Shown piece by piece: positions 56,108 through 64,000 of a stretch of 64,000 nt of DNA. The translations under genes were made by a program, and so were the position numbers. The number at the start of each line of letters is the position of its first letter. The stretch's first letter is position 1. The DNA is from Arthrobacter citreus. Lineage in GTDB: Bacteria; Bacillota; Bacilli; Bacillales; Bacillaceae_G. The DNA is taken from contig CP053688.1 of the NCBI GenBank assembly GCA_013200995.1, positions 4,092,001-4,156,000 on the forward strand, read 5' to 3'. The notes beneath the pieces are model-generated. The model had not been told where the DNA came from. It searched no databases and saw only the letters and a program-made list of their open reading frames with translations.

Positions 56108-56419
56108 ATGATTAAAAATGAAACGGAAATTTTCACACTGATCCTACATGGTGGTAACGGTCGAAGTGCAGCAATGGAAGCTATTAAAGCAGCAAAGAAA
56201 AAAGACTTCGTATTAGCACGTAAGAAATTGCAAGAAGCGGGTGATGCTTTAAATGAAGCACATCATATTCAAACGACCCTTATTCAATCTGAGATTGGTG
56301 GTACTCCAACGGAGATTTCACTTTTAATGATTCACGCACAAGATCACTTAATGAATGCAATGACCGTAAAAGACATGGCAAAAGAATTCGTTGACTTGTA
56401 TGAAGGGGGGGGGAAGTAA
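56108..56419 (+). CDS. PTS EIIA, lactose/cellobiose family
   Basis: A 103-residue helical EIIA protein that takes phosphate from HPr on a histidine, probably His76 in [29 protein letters not shown] (12-30) and the heptad-like helices fit the trimeric LicA/CelC family. agaggagg precedes the ATG. The final codons are glycines encoded by a run of nine G residues (56405-56413) that also forms part of the ribosome site of the next gene; the stop overlaps the next start (TAATG). Confidence 0.94.
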   Translation: MIKNETEIFTLILHGGNGRSAAMEAIKAAKKKDFVLARKKLQEAGDALNEAHHIQTTLIQSEIGGTPTEISLLMIHAQDHLMNAMTVKDMAKEFVDLYEGGGK

Positions 56420-57735
56420 TGTCTAAGAAACTTAAAATCGTTACAATAGGTGGGGGTTCAAGCTATACGCCAGAATTGGTTGAAGGCATTATTAACCGTT
56501 ATGAACAAATACCAGTATCAGAGCTTTGGCTTGTTGACGTAGAGGAAGGTCGTGAAAAATTAGAAACAGTTGGTGCTTTAGCAAAACGCATGGTCAAAAA
56601 GGCCGGAGTTCCAATGGAAGTTCATCTTTCTTATAATCGTCGTGAGGCTTTGAAAGATGCTGATTTTGTTACAACACAGCTTCGCGTTGGACAACTAGCT
56701 GCTCGTGCTCTCGATGAAAGAATTCCGCTTAAACATGGTGTAATTGGTCAAGAGACAAATGGGGCAGGCGGATTGTTTAAAGCACTACGTACAATTCCAG
56801 TTATTTTAGATATTTGTAATGAAGTTGAAGAGCTATGCCCGAATGCTTGGATACTAAACTTTACAAACCCTGCAGGCATGGTGACTGAGGCGGCATTAAG
56901 ATATTCAAATATTAAAAGATTTATAGGACTTTGTAATATACCGATCGGAATGGAAATGGGTATTGCAAAACTTTTAAACGTAGATCACTCACGCGTACGA
57001 ATTGATTTTGCAGGTCTAAATCATATGGTATTTGGAGTAGAGGTTTATTTAGACGGAGTTAGTGTAAAAGAGCAAGTACTTGAAATGATTATGGACCCGG
57101 CTAATGCAAGCTTTGTAAAAAATATAGATGCAGAAGAGTGGGCACCTGAATTCCTTAAAGCAATTAATGTCATTCCTTGTTCATACCATCACTACTACTA
57201 CAAAACATCTGAGATGCTAGAAAGAGCATTAAAAGACTTTGAGTCGAACGAAACACGCGCAGAAGTCGTGCAAAAAATTGAAGCATCTCTTTTTGAAAAG
57301 TACAAAGATGAAGCGCTAGATGTAAAACCACCGGAGTTAGAAGAACGTGGTGGAGCTTACTATTCTGATGCGGCATGCCGATTAATCTCATCGATTTATA
57401 ATGATACAAGAGATATTCAACCATTGAATACGGTGAATAAAGGAGCAATTTCAGGCTTACCATATGATAGTGCTGTAGAAGTAAGTTGTGTGATCACGAA
57501 AGATGGACCGGTTCCATTAACAATGGGAGAATTACCAGTTCCTGTTCGAGGCTTAATTCAAACGATTAAATCATTTGAACAAACGTCAATTGAGGCTGCT
57601 ATAGAAGGTAATCGTGAAAAAGCAATTCTTGCTTTAACGATTAATCCACTTGTAGCGAATGATAAACTTGCTGTAGCAATAGTAGATGAGATGCTTGAAG
57701 CACATAAACAATATTTACCTAAGTTCTTTAAATAA
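56419..57735 (+). CDS. GH4 6-phospho-beta-glucosidase-like
   Basis: A 438-residue glycoside hydrolase of family 4, which splits 6-phosphorylated glycosides by an NAD- and Mn-dependent redox mechanism. VTIGGGSSYTPELVEG (8-23) is the NAD-binding loop, GQETNGAGGLFKALR (about 112-126) shapes the sugar site, NFTNPAG (about 149-155) follows, and LCNIPIG (about 173-179) holds the metal-binding Cys of the CN-x-P motif, with a metal His in GLNHMVFG (about 201-208). It matches the LicH/CelF branch. It would cut the disaccharide phosphate imported by the adjacent PTS. Last gene of block B. Confidence 0.93.
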   Translation: MSKKLKIVTIGGGSSYTPELVEGIINRYEQIPVSELWLVDVEEGREKLETVGALAKRMVKKAGVPMEVHLSYNRREALKDADFVTTQLRVGQLAARALDERIPLKHGVIGQETNGAGGLFKALRTIPVILDICNEVEELCPNAWILNFTNPAGMVTEAALRYSNIKRFIGLCNIPIGMEMGIAKLLNVDHSRVRIDFAGLNHMVFGVEVYLDGVSVKEQVLEMIMDPANASFVKNIDAEEWAPEFLKAINVIPCSYHHYYYKTSEMLERALKDFESNETRAEVVQKIEASLFEKYKDEALDVKPPELEERGGAYYSDAACRLISSIYNDTRDIQPLNTVNKGAISGLPYDSAVEVSCVITKDGPVPLTMGELPVPVRGLIQTIKSFEQTSIEAAIEGNREKAILALTINPLVANDKLAVAIVDEMLEAHKQYLPKFFK

Positions 57736-57747
57736 AACAATTTTCTT

Positions 57748-57783
57748 AAGGTGGCGACCATCATGTGGTGCTGCCTTTTTTAT
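57748..57783 (+). terminator. Terminator of the PTS-GH4 block
   Basis: aaggtggcgacca pairs with tggtgctgcctt (several G-U pairs, one bulge), followed by tttttta. It lies 12 bp after the GH4 stop. Confidence 0.8.
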
Positions 57784-58341
57784 TTATTTTAAAGATATTT
57801 GTAAGTCAAGAGCCTACTTAATACTTATTTTATTTGGGATTTTAACACTTTAATTTACTACAGAAGTCTTACAGTGGTCTTTTTTATTTTTAATAAATAC
57901 GTGAATATATATCTAGTAAAACAAATACATATAGAACTTTAAATCTAAAAAAATAAACTAAAAACGCTAATATAATACAAAATTTTACATTTTTTTATTA
58001 AAAATACAAAAATGTTTTAAAAATTTTAAAAATATTAAGAATTATATAAAGGAATTTTGGCACAAAAAAAGAATTATTTAATTTAGCTATTATTCCTTAA
58101 AAACTTTATTAAATAATTATTAAAAAAGTATAGGTATTAATAGGATTAGTATAGATGAAGGGAGATATTAAGGGGTTATCTGGAAAAAATGTTAGAGGTA
58201 ATTTGGCATGTTCTTGATTGAGAAACGATTTGATGAATCTGTCGATATTCCTCGAATGACCGTACTAAACAGGGGAAGTTTTTGTACTTATCTATTTTAT
58301 TATTCATTTAAAAAATTATATTTTTTGAGAGGAAATGGGAA
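57784..58341. other. Long A/T-rich leader of the second protease
   Basis: About 560 bp, very A/T-rich in its first 300 bp. One small frame, 58208-58345 (45 codons), is preceded by gaggt at a good distance, and its stop overlaps the protease start (ATGA); see that entry. I see no promoter I would defend. Confidence 0.45.
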
Positions 58342-58345
58342 ATGA
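58208..58345 (+). CDS. Possible 45-residue leader ORF
   Basis: A frame from the ATG at 58208 to a stop overlapping the protease ATG (aaATGA). A gaggt site lies about eight bases before it, and the product is lysine/arginine- and aromatic-rich (for example CTYLFYYSFKKLYFLRG). I recognise no family. It may be a translated leader coupled to the protease, or a chance frame in A/T-rich DNA. Confidence 0.2.
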   Translation: MFLIEKRFDESVDIPRMTVLNRGSFCTYLFYYSFKKLYFLRGNGK

Positions 58346-61300
58346 CTAACAAAAAGAATCGTAAAGTTACTACATATGCTCTGGCATCTGCTCTTGCTCT
58401 TTCTAATTTAGCTTTTGTTGCACCAACATCAGCTGCTTCTTACCGCCCGGGTGATTTGCAGTCAAAATTAGATCAACTTAGACAATTAGATTCAAAGAAT
58501 CTTAATACAAAGAATAATAGTAACTTAGCAGAAACTGCTGATCGTGCTAATTTAAAAGCTTCAGATAAAGTGCGCGTTATCGTTGAAGTTGATGGACAAT
58601 CTCCAGTTGAATATGCAACTCAACAAGGTAAATTATTTAAAGACTTATCTGCAAGTCAAAAATCTAGTCTTTATGCTACAGTAGAAAGCCAACAAAACTC
58701 AGTTAAATCAAAGTTACAATCAAAAGGAATTAGCATTAGCTATAAGAAACAATTCTCAACTGCATTTAACGGTTTCAGTGGTGTAGTTGAATACGGTGAT
58801 GTAGCAAAAATTGAAGCTACTTCAGGTGTAAAAAATGTTTATTTAGCGAACGAATACAATCGTCCAACTGCTGAGCCTTCTACGCCAGATATGACGAAGA
58901 GCCATCAATTTATCCAGTCTAAGGAAACTTGGAAAGACACTGGATATGACGGTAAAGGGATGGTTATCTCAATTATCGATACAGGTATTGACCCTACTCA
59001 CCGCGATTTTAAATTAACTGATCCTTCAAAAGAGGACTTAACGAGTGACTCAGTAGCTCAGCTTGTAAAAGATAAAGGACTTCCAGGTAAATTCTACACT
59101 GACAAAGTTCCTTATGGTTATAACTATTATGACCAAAACAGCATTGTAACAGACCTTGGACCAGGGGCTTCAATGCACGGTATGCACGTAGCAGGTATTA
59201 CAGCTGCTAACGGTGACGAAGCGAACGGTGGTATTAAAGGGGTTGCACCGGAAGCGCAAGTTCTTGCGATGAAGGTATTCAGTAATGACCCAAGTTACCC
59301 ATCTACATGGTCAGATATTTATCTTGCGGCAATTGACGATTCTATTAAACTAGGTGCTGATGTATTAAACATGAGTCTTGGTTCAGTAGCATCTTCTTAT
59401 GAGCCAAATAGTGCAGAAGATCTTGCGATTACTCGTGCAGTTGACAACGGTATTGTATGTGCTGTTTCTTCTGGTAACTCAAATCATATTGGTTACGGAT
59501 GGGATAATCCATTATCACAAAACCCTGATATCGGAGTAACAGGCGCGCCTGGTCTTAACAAAGATACAATTTCAGTAGCTGCTTCTGGAAATGAAGCTTA
59601 TCTATATGAAAATGCGATCACTGTTGATGGAAATAATAGTTTAAGTGTCTTAGGAAAAGGTATTGATGGTTGGAAAGATCTATCAGATAAATTTGGTGGA
59701 AATATTCCAGTTGTAAACCTAGGTAAAAACGGTGATGGAAGCTACAAATTAGGCGGACCAGATGATTATAAAGGTGTAGATGTTAAAGGGAAAATCGTAT
59801 TAGTGGCGCGTGGTTCATATACTTTTGCAGATAAGACGAAGTATGCTGCTCAAGCGGGTGCTGCTGGTATTATCGTATGGAATGCGACAAACGGAGTTCA
59901 ATACGCTGACCAAGGCGGTTGGGATGTTCCAATCATGCTTGTTAACTCTTATGCAGATGGAGTAGCATTAGCGAACGCAATTAATGGTTCAGGAACAATC
60001 CATGTTAACCAAACAGCTAAAAATGAAAGTCCTGAAATGGGCCGTATGACAAGCTTTACTTCATGGGGAGTTACGCCAAGCCTAGAGTTAAAGCCTGAGA
60101 TCACTGCTCCAGGTGGAAATATTTACTCAACTGTTAATAACAACCAATATGAAGTTATGAGTGGTACTTCAATGGCAGCTCCACACGTAGCTGGTGGTTC
60201 TGCATTAGTACAAGAGTACTTAAAAAATGATAAACGCTTTAGCTCTTTAAGCGTTAGCGAGCGTACTCATTTAGCAAAAGTATTATTAATGAATACTGCA
60301 AAAGTTATTAATGATTTAGGTGGTCAACCGTTCTCTCCACGCCGTCAAGGTGCTGGTATGATGCAAATCGAAAATGCTGTTAAAACACCAGTTTACTTCT
60401 ATAATAAGTCAACAGGTGAAGCTAAGTACGAATTGAAAGATTTCCAATCTAAACAAGTTTCAATGACGTTCACTGCTAAAAATATTTCTGATAAAGATGC
60501 ATTCTATAAAGTAGATACTACTGCACTAACAGATGCATTCGATCAAGTTACTGGCGTTGATCGTAATAAACTTCAAACAGGTAAATTGGATGGTGCTAAA
60601 ATCGATGCACCTGATACAGTTATGGTACCTGCAGGGAAATCAGTTGATTTCACTGTAAAAGTTGATTTAACAAATGCAAAAATTCCAGGATTCGATAAGG
60701 ATGGAAAACCAGCTTTTGAAGATCTTAAAGAGAATATTTTTGTTGAAGGTTCAGTAAATCTTATCGGTACTGTTGGAAATCCAAACTTAACGGCTCCATA
60801 CGTAGGCTTCTACGGTAAGTGGGATAAACTGCCAATCGTTGATGGAACGAAAGATCTTGGTGAAACACGTTATTTCGATTTACAAAAGCTTTATGGCAAA
60901 GGCGCACATGATATGACAATTGATGGAGACAACTACTTCTGGGCTTCAGTTCCTGGAAAGAACTTCTATGCTGTATCACCAAACGGAGATGGCTACGCTG
61001 ATGATATTAATGCACTTCCATCATTCTTAAGAAATGCTTCAGAAGTACAATATAACATCCTTGACAATAGCGGCAAATTCCTTCGTCGTTTATCTGCTCA
61101 ATCAGATGTTACTAAAAATGCTTATGATAATGGCAAAGGCCAAATTCTTAAGGATAGTTCATCAACAATTTGGGACGGTAAAGTAAACGGTCAAGTAGTT
61201 CCTGACGGTTTATACAAATATGAGATTAAATCTGTAATTGGTTATAAAGATGCAGAGTGGCAATCTAAGACAATTCCTGTTTACGTTGATACTCATGCAC

Positions 61301-63156
61301 CAAGTATTAAAGCAACTTACGATCCAGATAAAAAAGTTGTAACTTGGGAAGGTTCAGATGATGGAACTGGCGTACAAGCTTACACTATCTGGGTAAATGG
61401 TACAAAAGTTGGCACAACTGACAGTACAAAATCTTCATTTGACTTATCTACAGCTCCTGATAAAGCAGTAGTTGAAGTAGTTGCTATGGACTACGCAGGT
61501 AATGCAGCAGAAGATACTGCGGCAATTGGTGACGTAGATCTTCCTTTAGTGTACATTACTGACGGTACATCAGATGGTGCAGGTGGTTATGTTCCAAATT
61601 CTCCAGAACCATGGGGAGCATATAGTGACAATAAAGTACCAGTTAAAGGTTTCGTAACCGATGAAATTGGTATTAAAGCAGTTAAAGTTAATGGAAAAGA
61701 AGTACCAGTTACTTATGATCCGAAGACTGATCACTACAACTATTCAACAACTGTAACGTTTGACCAAGATGGTCCTTACACTGTACAAGTTGAAGCAACA
61801 GACTTTGCGAATAAGAGCTTCTCAGTTGCTCGTCACGTTTATATTGATACACACGCAGCACAAATTACTACAGATGCGCCTGCTCGCGTAGATAAAAACG
61901 TAGATCAAGTGTCATTCAATGTAAACTTAAAAGATAACTATAGCTACTTAAACTTCTACGTTGGTGAAAACCACGAATTTGAAATACCATTAATTAGCCC
62001 AGTGGATGTTGTTAAACCACTAAACAAAGATTATAAAGTAACTGTTCCTTTAAAAGAGGGAGAAAACAAAATTACGTTAAGAGCGACTGACCTTTCTGGT
62101 AATGAGACAGTGAAGGAAGTAGTAATTAATCGTGCCGATGCTCCAAAAACAACTGGTTGGGTAGTTAATGACGATAATAAAGTTTACTACTACGACGAAG
62201 ATGGTAAAATGCACAAAGGCTTCTTAGAGCTAAAACAAACTGAAGAGGATTACACTTGGGTGTCTACTTATTACTTTGACCCATCAACTGGTGTAATGAA
62301 AACAGGTTGGTTAGATTTAAATGGAAAACGCTATTACTTTGACCAAGGTGGTTCAATGGCAACAGACATCACGTTTGTTCCAGAAAACAACACGTACTTC
62401 TACTTTGATTCTAAAGGTGTAGCGCAATCTGGTATCTTCAACTTATACGGTGATAAAGCATACTTTGATGCAAAATCAGGTTTATTACGCAAAGCTTGGA
62501 AACAAGTTGGTTCTAAAATGGTTTATGCAGACAAAGATGGTACTTTACACATTGGTTGGTTAAACAACAGTGGCAAGTGGTACTATTTTAATAAAGATGG
62601 CTACATGCAAACTGGTTGGTTAAACGATGGTAAGGACACTTACTATTTAAATAGTAAAGGTGAAAAAGTTACTGGCTGGAATGTAATCTCAGGAAAAACT
62701 TACTACTTCAATTCAACTGGTGTGAAAGCAAAAGCTGGTTGGTTATCAGTAAGTGGCAAGAAGTATTACTTAAACAGTGACGGTTCAAGATTTAGCAATG
62801 GCTGGAAATCAATTAGTGGCAAATACTACTACTTCGATAAATCTGGCGTAATGAAAACAGGCTGGTTAACAGTAAGTGGTAAGAAATATCACTTAAACAG
62901 CGATGGTTCAAGATTCAGCAATGGCTGGAAATCAATTAGTGGCAAATACTACTACTTCGATAAAAACGGTGTAGTGAAAACTGGTTGGTTAACAGTAAGT
63001 GGTAAAAAATACTACTTAAACAGCGATGGATCAAGATTTAACAATGGCTGGAAAAAAATAAGTGGTAAATATTATTACTTCAACAAATCAGGCGTAATGG
63101 CTGTAAATACTAAAGTTGGTAAATATAAAGTTGGAAAAGACGGAGCTAGAAAATAA
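58342..63156 (+). CDS. Giant PA-domain subtilase with wall-binding repeats
   Basis: A 1604-residue exported S8 protease. Signal peptide about 1-32 (ends APTSAA), I9 propeptide (about 75-170), and a catalytic domain with Asp213 (SIIDTGIDP), His279 (SMHGMHVAG; Met where most subtilases have Thr), Asn379 (SSGNSNH) and Ser610 (SGTSMAAP). A PA insert (about 455-560) splits the domain, as in lactocepins and C5a peptidases. Then come an Fn3-like domain (about 665-800), further beta domains (NGDGYADD near 882), Big-like repeats (to about 1270), and a C-terminal array of GW...GKxYYxxxxG repeats (about 1275-1604) like choline/glucan-binding repeats, suggesting attachment to the cell surface or a glucan. 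tgagaggaaatggga precedes the ATG. No other gene shares its transcript downstream. Confidence 0.9.
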   Translation: MTNKKNRKVTTYALASALALSNLAFVAPTSAASYRPGDLQSKLDQLRQLDSKNLNTKNNSNLAETADRANLKASDKVRVIVEVDGQSPVEYATQQGKLFKDLSASQKSSLYATVESQQNSVKSKLQSKGISISYKKQFSTAFNGFSGVVEYGDVAKIEATSGVKNVYLANEYNRPTAEPSTPDMTKSHQFIQSKETWKDTGYDGKGMVISIIDTGIDPTHRDFKLTDPSKEDLTSDSVAQLVKDKGLPGKFYTDKVPYGYNYYDQNSIVTDLGPGASMHGMHVAGITAANGDEANGGIKGVAPEAQVLAMKVFSNDPSYPSTWSDIYLAAIDDSIKLGADVLNMSLGSVASSYEPNSAEDLAITRAVDNGIVCAVSSGNSNHIGYGWDNPLSQNPDIGVTGAPGLNKDTISVAASGNEAYLYENAITVDGNNSLSVLGKGIDGWKDLSDKFGGNIPVVNLGKNGDGSYKLGGPDDYKGVDVKGKIVLVARGSYTFADKTKYAAQAGAAGIIVWNATNGVQYADQGGWDVPIMLVNSYADGVALANAINGSGTIHVNQTAKNESPEMGRMTSFTSWGVTPSLELKPEITAPGGNIYSTVNNNQYEVMSGTSMAAPHVAGGSALVQEYLKNDKRFSSLSVSERTHLAKVLLMNTAKVINDLGGQPFSPRRQGAGMMQIENAVKTPVYFYNKSTGEAKYELKDFQSKQVSMTFTAKNISDKDAFYKVDTTALTDAFDQVTGVDRNKLQTGKLDGAKIDAPDTVMVPAGKSVDFTVKVDLTNAKIPGFDKDGKPAFEDLKENIFVEGSVNLIGTVGNPNLTAPYVGFYGKWDKLPIVDGTKDLGETRYFDLQKLYGKGAHDMTIDGDNYFWASVPGKNFYAVSPNGDGYADDINALPSFLRNASEVQYNILDNSGKFLRRLSAQSDVTKNAYDNGKGQILKDSSSTIWDGKVNGQVVPDGLYKYEIKSVIGYKDAEWQSKTIPVYVDTHAPSIKATYDPDKKVVTWEGSDDGTGVQAYTIWVNGTKVGTTDSTKSSFDLSTAPDKAVVEVVAMDYAGNAAEDTAAIGDVDLPLVYITDGTSDGAGGYVPNSPEPWGAYSDNKVPVKGFVTDEIGIKAVKVNGKEVPVTYDPKTDHYNYSTTVTFDQDGPYTVQVEATDFANKSFSVARHVYIDTHAAQITTDAPARVDKNVDQVSFNVNLKDNYSYLNFYVGENHEFEIPLISPVDVVKPLNKDYKVTVPLKEGENKITLRATDLSGNETVKEVVINRADAPKTTGWVVNDDNKVYYYDEDGKMHKGFLELKQTEEDYTWVSTYYFDPSTGVMKTGWLDLNGKRYYFDQGGSMATDITFVPENNTYFYFDSKGVAQSGIFNLYGDKAYFDAKSGLLRKAWKQVGSKMVYADKDGTLHIGWLNNSGKWYYFNKDGYMQTGWLNDGKDTYYLNSKGEKVTGWNVISGKTYYFNSTGVKAKAGWLSVSGKKYYLNSDGSRFSNGWKSISGKYYYFDKSGVMKTGWLTVSGKKYHLNSDGSRFSNGWKSISGKYYYFDKNGVVKTGWLTVSGKKYYLNSDGSRFNNGWKKISGKYYYFNKSGVMAVNTKVGKYKVGKDGARK
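62737..63105 (+). repeat. Three 123-bp tandem repeats in the protease gene
   Basis: Units start at 62737, 62860 and 62983, exactly 123 bp (41 codons) apart, and are nearly identical over long stretches such as aatggctggaaatcaattag. Each codes two wall-binding-type modules. The DNA likeness, beyond what protein conservation needs, points to recent duplication and possible length variation between strains. Confidence 0.9.
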
Positions 63157-63205
63157 GCTTTGACCTTTGAATACTTGCAGTTCTACTAATAATAGATAAT
63201 CCAAG

Positions 63206-63246
63206 AGCATGTATCTGGTACAATACCGGGTGCATGCTTTTTTTAT
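63206..63246 (+). terminator. Terminator of the second protease gene
   Basis: agcatgtatctggt pairs with accgggtgcatgct (14 bp, three G-U pairs) around acaat, then an eight-T run. Confidence 0.9.
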
Positions 63247-63276
63247 TAGAGAGAGAAATAAGTCGTTTGAAGCATA

Positions 63277-63313
63277 GAAAAACCACGAGGGAATTAATCT
63301 CCTCGTGGTTTTC
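63277..63313 (-). terminator. Terminator of the permease gene
   Basis: aaaaccacgagg (63279-63290) pairs with cctcgtggtttt (63301-63312). On the minus strand the stem ends in five T residues, 27 bp after the permease stop. It can also act as a back-up stop for the protease transcript. Confidence 0.85.
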
Positions 63314-63339
63314 ATTCGTTATTAGCTTTTGAAATAACT

Positions 63340-64000
63340 TCAGCTTATTTTAGTTTTATGATCTTGTTGATCATTCCCTAAAACACTTCTCTTCTTACCA
63401 TACAACGCGTAAACAACAAGTCCGATCACCATCCAGACGATAAATCTAATAAATGTAATCTTTGGAAGACTAGCAATTAAATAAGCCGAGAACCCGATAC
63501 CGATTAGTGGGATAATTGGAACTAATGGTGTTTTGAATCCTCTTTTTAAATCAGGACGTTTTACACGTAATACAATAATTGATGAACAAATTAAGATAAA
63601 TGCTGTTAATGTTCCGATATTAACTAATTCAGCTACTTCATTGATTGGAGTAAAGCCTGCAACGAATGCAGTAATTAACCCAATTAGTAAAGTAGGACGA
63701 TAAGGTGTTTTATACTTTGGATGTAATTTTGTAAACCATTTTGGTAATAAACCATCACGGCTCATTGAGAACCAAATTCGTGATCCGGCAAGCATAAATG
63801 AGAACAATACTGATAGAATCCCTGTAATTGCAGCGGCAGAGATAATTAGAGTAATCCATTTCATGCCAATATTACTAAATGCTTTTGCTACAGGTGCTGC
63901 GTTATTAAGTGTTTCATATGGAGCCATTCCTGTAATAATAAGTGACATTGCAACATACAAGCATAAAGCAACACCTAACGATATGATGACTGCTAATGGT
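63340..64000 (-). CDS. Amino acid permease (APC family), partial
   Basis: The C-terminal part of an amino acid permease; the frame is open to the window edge (sense residues before the first listed Met read LGVALCLYVAMSL), so the start lies outside. About six hydrophobic helices remain. ITGMAPYETLNNAAPVAKAF, GSRIWFSMSRDGLLP and HPKYKTPYRP form the signature of the cationic amino acid transporter branch (YfnA-like), followed by four more helices and a short basic tail. The substrate cannot be told. Confidence 0.9.
   Translation of the reverse strand, partial: PLAVIISLGVALCLYVAMSLIITGMAPYETLNNAAPVAKAFSNIGMKWITLIISAAAITGILSVLFSFMLAGSRIWFSMSRDGLLPKWFTKLHPKYKTPYRPTLLIGLITAFVAGFTPINEVAELVNIGTLTAFILICSSIIVLRVKRPDLKRGFKTPLVPIIPLIGIGFSAYLIASLPKITFIRFIVWMVIGLVVYALYGKKRSVLGNDQQDHKTKIS

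Noticed and set aside
62737..63105. Regular repeats as a CRISPR array
   Set aside because: The repeats are head-to-tail, 123 bp long, in frame and code for protein modules; there are no spacers or cas genes.

Overview
The window reads as a low-GC Gram-positive chromosome of the family Bacillaceae (Bacillus sensu lato). The evidence is a Bacillus-type rRNA operon, a purine operon in the order purEKBC-SQLFMNHD under a guanine-class riboswitch, and the order pur - pcrB - pcrA - ligA - camS - gatCAB - dgkB - rlmCD, which matches the B. subtilis yer region. The genus cannot be fixed from reading alone; a Gottfriedia-like bacillus is a guess.

Layout. 1-4.9 kb: a 16S-23S-5S rRNA operon with no tRNA in its spacers, ending in a strong terminator. 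5-7.2 kb: a GNAT acetyltransferase, a decayed DUF4279 gene, and a tandem P-loop ATPase. 7.5-20.7 kb: a PurR-box pair, promoter, guanine riboswitch and terminator, then twelve purine genes that take PRPP to IMP, with several start/stop overlaps and two hairpins inside the operon. 21-37.3 kb: housekeeping genes: a DUF2892 membrane protein, the pcrB-pcrA-ligA-camS group, a P5C dehydrogenase (rocA), a dCMP-deaminase-like protein, the gatCAB amidotransferase, a truncated formate/nitrite channel, dgkB and rlmCD.

37.4-63.2 kb is the accessory and most interesting part. Two very large secreted subtilases (a Bpr-like protease on the minus strand, and a PA-domain protease ending in wall-binding-type repeats on the plus strand) flank a run of eleven plus-strand sugar genes. 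The run has two blocks. Block A (42.5-46.8 kb) holds a BadF-type amino-sugar kinase, a MupG-like (DUF871) 6-phospho-N-acetylmuramidase, a nucleotidyltransferase fused to a left-handed beta-helix, and a SIS-domain sugar-phosphate protein. Block B (47.2-57.7 kb) holds a LicR-like PTS regulator, a 1432-residue secreted protein of unclear enzymatic class with two InlB-type repeats, and a lactose/cellobiose-type PTS split into EIIC, EIIB and EIIA. An RDD membrane protein sits between EIIC and EIIB, and a GH4 6-phospho-glycosidase closes the block. I read the whole as a candidate system for degrading an external glycan, importing it as phosphorylated sugar, and feeding amino sugars back to precursor synthesis. 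The polymer is unknown and the link between the two blocks is inferred from adjacency.

The window ends inside an amino acid permease on the minus strand. I see no CRISPR array, no complete insertion sequence, no phage genes and no tRNA genes. One 136-bp element with 10-bp terminal inverted repeats before gatC may be a small mobile element or a structured RNA.
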